This document shows, piece by piece, positions 1-12,200 of a DNA stretch of 64,000 bases. Position numbers and translations under genes: made by a program. Numbering within the stretch: position 1 is the stretch's first letter; every line of letters begins with the position of its first letter. Source of the stretch: Planctomycetaceae bacterium (GTDB lineage: Bacteria; Planctomycetota; Planctomycetia; Planctomycetales; Planctomycetaceae); assembly GCA_020426325.1 (NCBI GenBank), contig JAGQQG010000007.1, positions 1 through 64,000 of the forward strand, written 5' to 3'. Under the pieces are notes generated by a model, which was not told the DNA's origin, searched no databases, and saw nothing but the letters and a program-made list of their open reading frames with translations.

Positions 1-1340
1 CCGGACTGCAGGCCCCGTTCAAGATCCGGCAGGGCTTCACGATGCCGTCCTTGCATCAACAGAATCTGCCCACGGGTCTCGTGAAACTCGGGGCGACCGG
101 GAGCAAGTTCCACCGCACTACTGGCCAGCTGTTCTGCCCGCAACAGTTGTGGAGGTTGACTATTCGCCAACGACCAGGCCAGATTGTTCATACATGCAGG
201 AAACTCCGGCTGGAGGCGATGTGCAGCCTCAAAATGGAGAGTGGCTGTTTTCAGGTCTTTCTTCCCGAGAGCGTGAGTCCCGAGAATCATGTGGACCACT
301 GCCGGGGCTGAACCGGAGGCCAGCGATTCGTTGAGCAACTCGGTCGCACGAGCAGAAGCACCGTCTGTTTCCACAACAATCTGCGCCAATCGCTTCAGGG
401 TGTCGCGATTCTCGGGTTCCAACCCCAGTGCCTTTTCGATGAGTCGCAGACGCTGGTTCAGTGTCTCGACCGGACGGGGATGCGTTGCCAGCAGGTCACT
501 GGAGTGGAGACACAGCCTCACCAGCCCGGATCGGAGTTGGGGATTGTCGTGGTGCCTGAGACTTTCCTCAATCACACGTGCGGCCTCATCAGGTTGCTCA
601 AGCAAAGCGAAAGCGTCGGCCAGATTGAGCACCGCATCGAGATCATCCCGCTGTTCGCTCAGACGTTGTTGATACGCCATGACCGCCTGACGTGCATGCT
701 TGATCACACCCACCTCGTCGCCAGTCCGTCCGGAGAGACGAGCCAGGACAAGATGCAACTCCTGTTTTCTGGCGACAACCCGCTCCAGATGATCGATCGC
801 AACCGCGGAATTCCCGAGCGAGGCTTCGGTCTTCGCGAGCATGATGCGTGCATCAACATGCTCCGGGTTACTGCGGAGGAATTGCTTCGTGTGCCAGTTC
901 TGCAGCATCAGGCCCGCACGGGTGTTTCCCTCGGGAGTTGCTGCCCAATGTTCTGCGAGCCACCAGTGAGCGGGTCCGTACCCCAGTTGATCACGCGGAG
1001 CAATTGATTCCATGAGGTGGAGAGCACGAGTTTCATCGCCTTCGCCGGAGACGGCTAATGCCAGATAATACCGATGAGCCCGCTCGTTGGGTTCGAGTAT
1101 TGATAACTTGCGGCTATAGAGTTGTGCCAATGCCCAGTCCTGGTTTTGCATCACCTGCTGCAATCGCCGTTGGTAATGTCGTCGGACCAATCCATGGTCC
1201 CGATCGCGATGAGCTCTCCCCAGGCAGATCACCGTGATGATGATCATCAGGACAGCCGGCAGGCCTCTCGCGAAGACGACGAGTTGTTGGCGCTGCTGTT
1301 GCCAATGACGTTCAAGACGGGAGAAGCTGGATTCGGCCAC
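1..1340 (-). CDS. Membrane-anchored TPR-repeat protein (3' end beyond window)
   Basis: The frame is open from a GTG at 1340 to the left edge, giving about 446 residues with no stop. A GGGGAG ribosome-binding site lies 8 bases upstream of the GTG, inside the end of the exosortase gene. Near residues 20-40 there is one hydrophobic segment (LVVFARGLPAVLMIIITVIC), followed by a long helical region with TPR-like character, for example DLDAVLNLADAFALLEQPDE and AACMNNLAWSLANS-like stretches. TPR proteins mediate protein-protein contacts. Here the protein is probably anchored in the inner membrane. It starts 5 bases after the exosortase stop, so the two are almost certainly cotranscribed, and a role beside protein sorting or surface polymer export is a reasonable inference. 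The individual TPR units were not aligned one by one. Confidence 0.8.
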   Translation of the reverse strand, partial: MAESSFSRLERHWQQQRQQLVVFARGLPAVLMIIITVICLGRAHRDRDHGLVRRHYQRRLQQVMQNQDWALAQLYSRKLSILEPNERAHRYYLALAVSGEGDETRALHLMESIAPRDQLGYGPAHWWLAEHWAATPEGNTRAGLMLQNWHTKQFLRSNPEHVDARIMLAKTEASLGNSAVAIDHLERVVARKQELHLVLARLSGRTGDEVGVIKHARQAVMAYQQRLSEQRDDLDAVLNLADAFALLEQPDEAARVIEESLRHHDNPQLRSGLVRLCLHSSDLLATHPRPVETLNQRLRLIEKALGLEPENRDTLKRLAQIVVETDGASARATELLNESLASGSAPAVVHMILGTHALGKKDLKTATLHFEAAHRLQPEFPACMNNLAWSLANSQPPQLLRAEQLASSAVELAPGRPEFHETRGQILLMQGRHREALPDLERGLQS

Positions 1341-1345
1341 CGTAT

Positions 1346-2980
1346 CTACTCCCCAGACGCCTTTGAGAGAATTGGCTTCAACTGCAGCACCGTTGAGCGG
1401 AACAGCTCCTGAACCTGTTGACGACGCTCTTCGGGCAACGGCTTGTTTGAGGGGCTGAAAGCTTGAACCTGAACACAGGACTGCTGTCGGACACGATCGA
1501 CAAACCGTTTCACATCCACCTGCGTTGGCGGGGCCAGCATCATTCCATGATGATTCAGCATTCCGTACACCAGATAGGCATGCTCACCAGACTCGTTGGT
1601 GAATGTCGCTTCGACGACGTGCCAACCATCCTGCGGCTGACTTTGGACAGATCGCTGCTGCAACTGCCAACCAACACCCTCGTAGCATCGCGTCAGCTCA
1701 TGCCACCCAAAGAAGGGAAAATCAGCTGAAACGACACTACTGAATTCAGATGTCTCATAGTTCCAGATTCGGGACGAGCGTCCGAGGTCACTCGACCAGT
1801 CCCGTTCGATCGCCTCGAACTTTCCGCGACCGAATCCCGAAAGCGCCTTCGGTAAGGTCTCTTCGGTCACGTTGGCCAGACCACTCCATGACGGGACACG
1901 CGATTCCTTGCTGGTGGCACCCGTCACCTGCGTGACTCCGATGGCCCCGTAAAGACAGAGCGCCAGAAGACTCATGATTCCCGCAGGAAGCAAAGGTCGG
2001 CGCATAACCTCTTGGGACGGGACATTGTCATCTTCGGACACACTGCGATAGGCATACCACCGATATCGGCGCTCGCGAGGAATCAGCCAACTGCGAAGAG
2101 CCATCCAACAAGTCCAGCACCAATACCCGATCGCCCCCAAGAGCTGGTCAGTGCTCAATGTGAGGAAAAGGGCAATGACAAAAGTGAAGAACCCCAACAC
2201 CTCATGCGACCATCCTGAGGAAAGGTCGATCTGGGCATGAGTATAGACAACTGCAATCGTCACGATCCTTAGCAGATTCAGGAATAAGGCCCACGGAATT
2301 GTGGATGCCAGCAACAGTAAGCCACGACGCAGACCGCGTGAGGTGAACACCACAAACACCGCTGTGTATCCAAACAGAGCGAACAATGAGTGGACCCCGC
2401 TGCATGCTTCGTCAACGAAGAAAGTCGTGTCCGGTAGCGTCAACACGTTCCCTGCCATCAAGTGATCGATGCCAAGTAGGTCGAGCACATCACTCGCATG
2501 AGCTGACGTCCAGGACTGAAGCTGTGAAATCAATGCCAGGTCATACCCAAGCGGAGGAGGAATCATCACCCACATCAGTGCCCAGACACCGATGCACGAT
2601 TGAACTGCCCGCACACCCGCAAGAGAAACGATCAAAAACCCGGTTGCAAATATCGCCGAAGCGGCCCCGAGCATGGGTGAATTCAGCCAGACACCCGTTC
2701 CCAGCAACGTTACCGACATCATCAGGAGCATCGATGCCAAAATCGGTGCTGCAACGTACGGGGCATCAGCCTTGCGAGGCCATCGTTGCCACAGCAGGTA
2801 AGCACACACACCCAGCAGGATCGGCAGGAACCGATAATGGGGTCGATGCCAGAGATTCAGAAAGTGATCCGTCAGAAGCGGAAGGTGAGCACAGACGATC
2901 ACAACGAGGAGCCAGCCCCTGAGAGACCGCAGTCTCGCCCAAGGGCGTTTGTCACCGACGTCTGCAACTGCGTTCGTCAT
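1346..2980 (-). CDS. xrtU: Exosortase fused to EpsI-like domain (planctomycete XrtU type)
   Basis: This is a multi-pass membrane cysteine transpeptidase expected to cleave and sort proteins carrying a PEP-CTERM-like C-terminal tail. It has about eight hydrophobic segments in the first 300 residues. The exosortase triad is visible: Cys193 in EACSG, Arg238 in NLLRI and His259 in GWSHEVLG. From about residue 345 a soluble EpsI-like (DUF3485) region follows, with WNYETSEFSSVV and the pair GWHELTRCYEGVGW. That fused layout of about 540-570 residues fits the planctomycete exosortase U type. I chose the ATG at 2980. A GTG at 3049 would add 23 residues, and neither start has a clear ribosome-binding site. 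The TPR gene follows 5 bases downstream. No obvious sorting-signal substrate is seen in this window. Confidence 0.85.
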   Translation of the reverse strand: MTNAVADVGDKRPWARLRSLRGWLLVVIVCAHLPLLTDHFLNLWHRPHYRFLPILLGVCAYLLWQRWPRKADAPYVAAPILASMLLMMSVTLLGTGVWLNSPMLGAASAIFATGFLIVSLAGVRAVQSCIGVWALMWVMIPPPLGYDLALISQLQSWTSAHASDVLDLLGIDHLMAGNVLTLPDTTFFVDEACSGVHSLFALFGYTAVFVVFTSRGLRRGLLLLASTIPWALFLNLLRIVTIAVVYTHAQIDLSSGWSHEVLGFFTFVIALFLTLSTDQLLGAIGYWCWTCWMALRSWLIPRERRYRWYAYRSVSEDDNVPSQEVMRRPLLPAGIMSLLALCLYGAIGVTQVTGATSKESRVPSWSGLANVTEETLPKALSGFGRGKFEAIERDWSSDLGRSSRIWNYETSEFSSVVSADFPFFGWHELTRCYEGVGWQLQQRSVQSQPQDGWHVVEATFTNESGEHAYLVYGMLNHHGMMLAPPTQVDVKRFVDRVRQQSCVQVQAFSPSNKPLPEERRQQVQELFRSTVLQLKPILSKASGE

Positions 2981-3182
2981 GTGAGTGATGCAACTTCGAG
3001 AAAGAGTGACCGGCAAATCCTGCCGGAGTGTGTGAACGCAATGGTCCACTCATCAACGCGCGTTGCGTTCATATATGAGTGTTCTTCGTCACATCCACCA
3101 GATTTCCTGCACTTGTTGTGGACGAAAAAGCCGGGATGCGTTCCACGTCACCCATATTCAACTTCGGCTCACAACTAAAGAA

Positions 3183-3211
3183 CGCCCCGGCTTCATTGCG
3201 AAGCCGGGGCG
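3183..3211 (-). terminator. Rho-independent-like hairpin after the giant surface-protein gene
   Basis: A perfect 12-base inverted repeat (CGCCCCGGCTTC / GAAGCCGGGGCG) with a 5-base loop lies 25 bases beyond the stop of the giant gene. Read on the minus strand it is followed by the T-rich TTCTTTAG. Position and symmetry support a terminator that separates the giant gene from the exosortase operon. Confidence 0.75.
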
Positions 3212-3235
3212 TCAGAGAATGGCCGCAAGCGATGA

Positions 3236-6200
3236 TCAGGGAACTGTCGTGTCCGGGAACATGTTCGATGGAATCACGTTGAACAGCGGAGCCCCACTGT
3301 TGAACAAGTCTTCCAACGTCGGGAAGGCACCCGGGGAGAAGGTGTTCTGTGGTGAATTCAGGCTTCCCTGTGCCTGGACCTGTCCAACAAGCCGAACTGC
3401 CCGGTCGTCTTTGAACACATCTGTGTTACTGAAGTCGGCTCCGGTGAAGTTCACAGTCAGGCCGTTCCCTTTGTTCTGTGTCGCCACTGAAACGTCGGGG
3501 GTTCCATCGTTGTTCGTGTCAGCAGCCCCCAAAGCAAGGTCGAGGTGAGCGACTGCGTCGAACACGAGCACGTCCATGTTTGGGTTGGCACTGTCGATGG
3601 AGTCGGGAGGATTGGCTGAGACAATCGGAGAGATGCTCAGATCATCGCCGGTACTGCCGCCGATGTTGAGGCCCGCGAGTTGCGAGTTCATCAGCGTGTT
3701 GCTGCCAACCTCCAAAGTGACCCCGTCGCCGCCGTTACCACTGATGGTCGCATTGAGGAGGTTCATCGTGGCACCCACGACGTCACGGCTGTTGACATCG
3801 AAATAGGCTCCAACGGCCGGATTTTCGAGGTTTTCGTCCACTCGAACATCGGTATTGGCGGCGGTTTGCGTCTGATCGACAGCTGTCGCTCGTGTGCGGA
3901 ACACAACGCCTCCGGCACCGTTGTCGGAGAACGTGTTCATGTCTCCGCCAATTTCACCAATGTTGAAGGTACTGCGTGCCCCGTCATCATTGGTGGCCTC
4001 GACCAGAATGCCGCGTCCACCGTTTGCACTGGAGTCGACTCCCGTCACAGTCACGTTCATGGCATTTGCTGAAGCGGAGTTCTGCAGAATGATGCCGTCA
4101 CTGCCATTGCCGGTGATCGTCGAGTTCGTGATCGACCCGGTGAACTCTCCGGACTCCGCACCCATGCTGATGTTGATACCGGCACCGCCCATGTTGTCCG
4201 TGAGGGTGTTGTTGTCCAGCGTGAGACCGAAGGCCGTGTTATTCGTGTCCGGGTTGATGATACGAATGGCATCACCACCGTTGTGGTTGGAGATCGTGTT
4301 ATCACTGACCGAGCCGTTGGCCGGGAGTGTACTGTTCGTAGCGACGAGTTCGATACCGTCCGATCCGTTGTCCTCGATCGTGTTGCCATCGATGTTCATG
4401 TTGCCAATGTGAGAACCATTGGCAGCATTGATGTGGATGCCGTCACCCGTGCTTCCGCCAGCACCTGTTCCGATGCCGCCGTTGCGGGCGAAGAACACGT
4501 ACCGGCCATTGTTCGCACTGTTGAGGTTGTTCTGAACGAGACTCGTACCGGCCGGACCACCATCAAGAAACGCTCCGTTGACTCCTGAGCCGGCAAGTTC
4601 GAAGGCCTGATCAACACCATTCGAGAACCCGGCTCGTGCGGAGTTGCCTCCGAGGCCCATCGTGTTTCCACCGCTGGCTTCACCAGACTCCCACAGTATC
4701 TCGGAATAGTTGAACTCGATGTCAAAATCACCCGCTCCTACATCGGAGCGATCAATCAGGACAAGTTGGAAATTATTGGTCGGTAATCCACCTCCCATAT
4801 TGTCCGCGAAGAAGTGGCGAACATCCGGCCAGTTCACACCAAAAGCCGTCTGACCAGCAATCGTCTCGTTGCCAAATGTGACAATGTTACCGACAGTCGT
4901 GTCGACATCGGCGAAGAACGGAGCAATGATAGGAATGTTGTTTGAGATCAGGTTGAATGGTGTGAAGTTGAACAATGGTGCATCGAAGGTGATGTTGCCG
5001 TTGTTGTTGACAAAGGCCTGCGAGAACATCTGACCGAAGAAGTTGATGTCAAAGCCGAGGTTGACCGCGTCCGTTGAGTTATCATCGTTTGCGGGAAGGT
5101 TATTTTGGGTGAAGCCTGCCCGAATGACCGGCAGCGAGTCGTCAAGCGTCCCCGTCGTGCCGCCACCGACTCCCGTCATGCCGATCTGGTTGTTGTTGAT
5201 CTGCAGATTGGCGATCGGTGAACCATTGAGGTCGAGACCAATCCCGTCACCGGCTGCCTGTCCGATAAGGTTGTTCGTCAGGAATACGTTGGCAGCAGAC
5301 GAGTTGTTGAACTGCAACAGGATGCCATCCCCACCGGTATTGTTGAGGACCATGTTTCCATCCATCGTGACGTCACCCAGGACAGTGCTCGATGAAGACA
5401 GGAGGATGCCACCACCCAGGTTGTCCATGGTGTTGTTGTTGCTGACAGTCACATTCTGGGTCCCGAGCACATTGTTGAGCACGATTTCGATACCATTGCC
5501 ACCGTTGCCGGAGATGTCCGGAGAGCCGCTGACAGAGATGTCATTGATCGTGTTTGGACTGGCCGTCTCGATCAGAATTCCATCGTTGGTATTGCCGGTG
5601 GCCGTGTTGCCATCAACCGTGAGCGTCCCGATCATTGCAGTCCCGGTCAGACGCACGAGGATCCCGTTATCGAGATTGTCATTCGCAGTATTGGTATTGA
5701 TGGTCACAGTGGGAGCACTGGAAGCCCCACCCATGATCAGTTCGATCCCATCGTCACCGTTCGAGGTGGCCGTGTTGTTCTCAACCAGGAAAGAGTCGAG
5801 CGTTGCCGTGCCGGCTGTGGTGACTTCGAGACCATCTGCACCATTGGCCGTCAGTGTGTTGCCGGTGAAGTTCAGGTTCGCCGCTGCTGTACTGGAGAGG
5901 TCGATGTTGATCCCCTCAGCTCCATTTCCACCGATCTCATTGTCAGTGAAGTTTGAGTTCAGGTCAGCTTGCGAGACGACAAGGTTGACGCCGCTGCCTC
6001 CCAGGTTGCCGTTGATGGTGTTGCTGTCAAAGTCGAGTTCGATCGGGTTGCCCATCGTGCTCGGGTTGACCATGCGAACGCCATCGCCGTTGGTGTGACC
6101 GGCGATGATGTTGTTGCTGATCACCCCGCCCGTGAGATCGCTGTTGGTCAGGCTGATGTTGATGCCGTTGAGGCCGTTCTGCTGAATGGCCTGCAGGGCT

Positions 6201-9200
6201 TCAAAGCCTTTAGTGCCGATGTTCAGAGCGGCAATCCCGGAGGACTGGGCATCAGCAAACTCGACGACCTGTTGCTCCATGTCACGAAGCATCGTGCCTT
6301 CAATCGAGGGGCCAATCACTGGAGCAACGAGGGGCACAAACGGATCCGCTTGTGCCAGATCCACTGTGTATCCCAAGTCTGCGAACTGAGCGATGGTCAC
6401 AGCACTGATCGGATTGGCCACACCACCGTCAAGGAACCCGGTCATGAGTTCATTGGTGAAAATGGTCTCTCGCCAGTGGGCATCGGCAGTCCCAGGCCCA
6501 CCGATGTTCTCAACAGGGATGTCAGCTTCGGCATTCGCGAAGATCGTGTTGTATTGAGTAGTCGCCTGTGCACCAGTAAATCGGGGATCTGCTGTTCCCG
6601 GATTCAGAAGTAGACCAAGGTTGTCCCAGATCGTGCCGAAGCCCAGCACGTGGCCCATTTCGTGCAGAATGACTTCATCCAGTTGTCCGGCCAATTCCAG
6701 TGAAGCCAAATCAGCCGAGTCGAACTGCATGATGCCCTGGAATGGCAGGAAGCTGCCGCCTCGCAGTCCGGTCGGACCGGCCTGTCCAAGGATGCCGCCG
6801 ACACCGTCAATCGCGACCACGCTGGCATCAATCAGCACGTCGTCAATGAGACCGATGTCCGGCACGTCACCGGTAATGATCTCTTCCCAGCGTTGCTCGG
6901 CAGCCTGGAACGCTGCAATCTGAGAGGGGGTCAAACCTGCCTGCAGGTTGAGTGTGATATCGAACGCACCCGTGGGAGTTGGAGGCACAACGGTTCCGAT
7001 GCCGTTGTTGTCAATCAAAAGTCCATTGACGTTCGAGTTGACCATCTGGAAGTTGATGCCATTTCCGGAGTTCTGGTCGATGTTCGCGTTGTCGACGATC
7101 GCCAGATTCGTCACAGGCGAGTTCGTGAAGTCAAACAGAATGCCGTCACCCGTGTTGTTGCTGATGTTGCTGTCGCTGATGGTCGCATCCGTCAGGCTGG
7201 AGTCCTGGAACTGGAGCACCAGTCCACCAGCACCGTTCATGGTCAGTTCATTGGTCATCAACGTCGCCGCCGTGACATCGGACCCATTGATCGCATCGAT
7301 GACCATGCCGGCATCACCGTTCGACTGCGCCACATTGCCCGACATGCTCAGGTTTGTGAGGTCGGAGTCATCTATGAACAACCGGACGCCGTTGAGGCCA
7401 TTGTTCTCGACCGCCCCGCCGAGTCCAGTGCCACCGGTCGCCACGAAAATTGCAGCGTCTGTATTCCCCGGAACAGCCATCAATGCACCGGTCAGCTGCG
7501 CGCCACTACTGAAATCAACTACGACAGTTGAACCAATCAAATCGCTCCCCAAGACCGTAGCCGTTCCCCCCAGGGGATCGGCATCAATCAACCAGGTGAA
7601 GGTTTCGTTGCTGTTGAAATCATCGAACGTCAGGTCAATCAGACTTGTCCCATCAGTAACGCCCCCACCAACCAGAACCGTTCCTACTGAATCTTGTAAT
7701 GGATCGGTTCCGGGTGTGATGGCCGTCCCATTCACCGTGAGCAGACCTGTCACGATGTCCGTTTGGAATTGAGGTTGGAAAGGAGTCGAACCTTGTGGTT
7801 CCACCGTGTCAAACAGATGAGAGGACGGCAGGATGTCGAACTGGAATCCAGTAATGTCAACTCCAGGATCCGAACTGTTGATGATGGAGTATGGTTGGGT
7901 GAATGTGTTACCATCGATAAAGAAAGTGAGACCGACGTTCTGTGTCCCAGTCAGCAGTGTGCCGTTGTCGTTCATCTCCAGATTGGCGATCGGCGTGCGG
8001 ATGAGTTCGACGTTGATGCCGTTCAGCGAGTTGTCGGAGGTATTGTTGGTGTTGACGTGCAGGTTGTCCGCCATCGTGTCCGTGAGCATCACGAACAGGC
8101 CGTTGCCTTCGTTTTCGTTGGTGTTGTTGTTGATGAATTCACCATCGACGATCGTCGAGCTCACACCCTGGAACACGACACCGTGGCCCATGTTTCCTTC
8201 AGCTGTCACTCTGTCGATGGACAGGCCTGGGAGAATGTTGACCACACCCGTGGGAGTGTTAAAGGGGCCAAGGTTGATCGGACCAAGCTTCGTATTGATG
8301 ACGGTCGCGTCAAAGCCGTCCCCACCGTTGCCACTCGTCTCGGCTGAGTTTCCAATAACAGCGATTGAACCGAGTGTGACGTTCTCCATTCGGATGTTGA
8401 CTCCGTCCAAACCATTGTTGTTCGCCATTCCATCAAAGATTGCAACGCCTTGCTCGATGTCGAGAGCGTCGTAGTCGACACCAAAGTCGCCGTTATTGTT
8501 AAACTGATTGGCTCCTTCCATCAGCAGGTTGCCATGTGTTGGACCACCATTCCTGGCTAAAAAACGAACACCACTGAGAGAATTGTTTGAAGCGGAAAGT
8601 GTCCCAAATGCGCCATTGTCGACAAACTGAGCGGTCCCGGTTGCACCCAGGGTGACCAGCTTGGATGTGAGCCGTGCCCCATCCTCGACCAGGAAGTCAA
8701 GTCCATGACGGGAGTTCATGTCAGCCGTTGTGCCATTGAATGCCGCATGTGCCGTCGTCCCGAGTCCCTGGACAAGTCCCTCCACACCACTTGCAGGAAA
8801 GGAAGCACCGTTGTTCGAGAACGAGCCATCCGTCACGCTGATGCCCGATCGGCCGCCCGACATGGTGTTGAATCGCAGACCAGCACGACCGTTTCCTGTC
8901 GCGTTGGGTGACATCAGGTATCCGTTCGAAGTCGCTCCTGTGATCGTGTCAAAGCGGAAACCATTGTCACGGTTCGCCGAGACCAACATGTTCTCCATTT
9001 CAGAGTAGATCGTTGCACCATTCGACGCGACCACCTCAAATCCATCACCGACTCCTGAAGAGCCGTTGTTCCGAAGTCGCACACTCTCCAATCGGAAGTT
9101 CGCTTCACTCATCGGCCCTGCAACGTTCGTCAGTAAGCCGTCGAAGCGACTCCCTGTGACGTTGACGTTAAACATCGTGAGATTGAAAAGTCCACCGCCA

Positions 9201-12200
9201 GTGACGTCAAATCGACCACCTTCCAGTTCGGAGAAGTCGCCGTTCGTTCCGTTCAAATTCAGCGAGGCGGCTGAACCCATGCCATCGACGGTTCCATGCC
9301 ATGCACGCTGACGGTTTCCGTTGAAGCTCCCATTTCCTGAGGCGGTCGCGACGAGACTGCCCCCATTGAGCACGTCGAATTCAAAGCCGTCACCCAGGTT
9401 CTGGACAATCGATGAGTCCACGAAGTTCGCGTGGCCGGTTGCTCCCGGTCCATCGATGGACACATCGACGCCGTTACCCATGTTCCCTTGAATCGTCAGG
9501 CCTTCAAAGTCGAGGCTGACATTACTGCCCGGGCCTTGAGCATTCGCCTGCACACCATGATTACGAATATTCGAGATGGATCCCTGATTCCAGTTGGCAT
9601 CGATGCTGCCGCCGCCGGTAGCGTTGAGCACGAGACCACCAGCCGTGGCCAGATTGTCGGCTGTGGTGTTGCTGAAATTGAGCACGGCTTCCGAGCCGGG
9701 GCCGTCAGCTGCACCTCGAACGTTGGCAAGAGGGTTATCCGAGAAATCGCCGTTCGTGACGTTCAGGGTCAATTGGCTTCCACCATTGATTCCGTCCGAG
9801 ACATCGAAGAGTAAGCCGTTGGCACCGTTCTGTGCGGCTGGCGTATTGAGGAAGTTCAGTTCGGCATTCGAGCCGTCCGAGACCGCGACCTCCACACCAT
9901 TCACCCCACTCCGGCTGAACGAACTGCTTTCGAAGACGCCTCGAAAGACGGCATCACGGTCGACATTGAGGTTGAGACCATTCGCACCGGAATCCCTCGC
10001 TTGCGAGTTCGACATGCCGAGATATGCGTAGGCACCGTTCTGGACGTTGCCGTCAACTGCGTGCAATGCATTCAGAGACAGATTGGTTTCAAGGAAGTTC
10101 GCGATGAGCACAGATCCGGGATCGCGGACTTCAAACTCGAAGCCACTGCCTGATTCGGAAAGAATCGCATCAGTTGGGTCGACGAACAGTCGCAGGGCTC
10201 CGCCTCCGGTGACGGTCGTGTCGAAGTTATCGTCACCGTTGGCGATCAGTTCGCTGTCAATCACATTGATCGTGTAGTCATTGAGTGCACCGGTCGCCTC
10301 TGCATTTAGCCCATCGACGTCGTTGCGGTCAGCGATCAACCCATTGAACGTGGTCCGACCGCGGGCATCGTCGAGGTTGAACTTCACACCACTCGCAGTC
10401 CGGCTGTTCGAGAAGAACCCATCGTTGACCGTCACATTAAGCATGCCGTCAGTCACATTGGCAACAAACAGGTCACCGTTCCCATTTGCTCCGACCGAAT
10501 TCATTTTCGCAGCCAGGGCACCGTCATTGGCGACGTCCAGTACGATTCCGCTTCCGGTGCCGTTCAACGAACTGCGGATGAAGACATCACTGAGTTCTGT
10601 GATGTGCTGACTTCCCGCGAGGGCGCCGAGGATTAGGCCTGCGTCCATGTGGTTGTCACCTCGCACCGCACCAATGTGCGACTGAATGTCGCCAGCGGAA
10701 GCAAGGATCTGCATGCCAATGTCACCACCCGATGTGTTGACGCCGTCGACGACGAGGTGCAAGGGATCGCCAGACGTGTTGCTGACGAACACGCCGGTAT
10801 CTGTCAGCAGGAAGGGCGTGCCCGGCATCCCAAAGTTCTTGATGAGGCCGCGGCCACTGGCATTGACGATGTTGATGCCGTTCTCTGCACGACCGTTGAT
10901 TCTCTCAATGTGGAAGCTGTCGATGTCCATGCCTCCGATCGCCGTCTGGCCATCTGCACGGATCGTGAAGTTGTTGACTTCGTTCGCATCGGCTAGCGTG
11001 ATCAAGTCACGCATGGGGTTCGTCGGCACGAGGACAGGAGCCGGTCCGGTCCGACCAAACGCCTCGGGCAGCAGGAATTCACCCCGACGGGCATCGATGA
11101 AGGTGAAGGGCCGGCCTTCACCCAGCATGCGTGTGAACGGGTCCAGCGTGATGTTGCCGACCGTATCTCCGACACCGGTCTGCACGAGCACAAAGTCCGC
11201 ACCGGGAACCGTCGAAGGCAGACTGCGGAACGGGTTCTCGAAGGTGCCGTCTCCCGCCTCGCTGTTTGTATTGTCAACGTGAATGACCTTATACGGCAGT
11301 TGTGTCCGGGGGTTGATCGAATCGTACAAGGCGGGCACTTCTGCGATGCGAGTCGCGATCGGCCATTGACGACGGACTTGTGCATACTTGCGACTGGCGC
11401 CGTGGAACGGACCAAGCGTCGGTGGTGCGATTCCACCACTGAATCGATATTCCACGCCAAGGTTCAGGTTGGTGTCGAAGACTGTGTCATGTGTCACCAT
11501 GAAGTTCAGCGACAGGTCGTTTGAGATGGCCGTCTCAACGCGGCCCCGGAATCCGGGAGCATCGTCACCGGCTTGTGATTCGTAGTAGTAACCACCTGCG
11601 TAGGCACGTGCCCATTCTAAGCCCAGAATGGGAGCACCAATTTCCGCGTCAACTCCCTTCATCGCCTGCTCTTCATAGGCGGTCCCGATGAAGGCAATCC
11701 GTCGCTTATCGAAGATTGGCACCGAACCTTCGTCAGCGATCGCGACGAAGTTCTCATCATCACCGAAGGGGATGTAGGCGTTCGCACGGATGTCGACGTC
11801 CTCGTGCAACAGTTCCACGCCGAAGGTCGTCTGTGTGTATCGGTTGTTCAGATCGGTCTGGAAGTTGTCATACCAGCCATGCACGCCGAGGACATTGCCA
11901 TCGATGAGCCAGCGATAGCCGCCACCTAGGTTAAAGCCCATGCGACTTTCGTCTGTGATGATGACATGTCCTTCACTCCACAGATGGCTGTCTCCCGTAT
12001 CAACCAGCTTCATACGCAGACCGAATCGCTGGTAGCTGGCAGTGAAGCCCGTACCGTTGCCGATCATCTTCTGGAACAACAGGTAGGTCCCACCGTCATT
12101 CCCGAACTGGAACGCCCCACCAAAGTCGTCCTGGACCGCATAGTCGCTCAGCGAGGCTGATCCTGATGAATCACCGAAGAACTGAGCCTGAGCCTGTGAC

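Noticed and set aside
5043..6098. 351-codon plus-strand frame opposite the giant gene
   Set aside because: It lies antisense to repeat-rich coding sequence with strong codon bias. Its product is a low-complexity Ser/Pro/Val string with no ribosome-binding site, so it is a shadow of the giant gene.
3600..10200. Regularly spaced similar sequences that resemble a tandem or CRISPR-like array
   Set aside because: The periodicity is at protein level (Asn/Gly turns of a beta-helix), the units vary in DNA and length, and the frame is open throughout.
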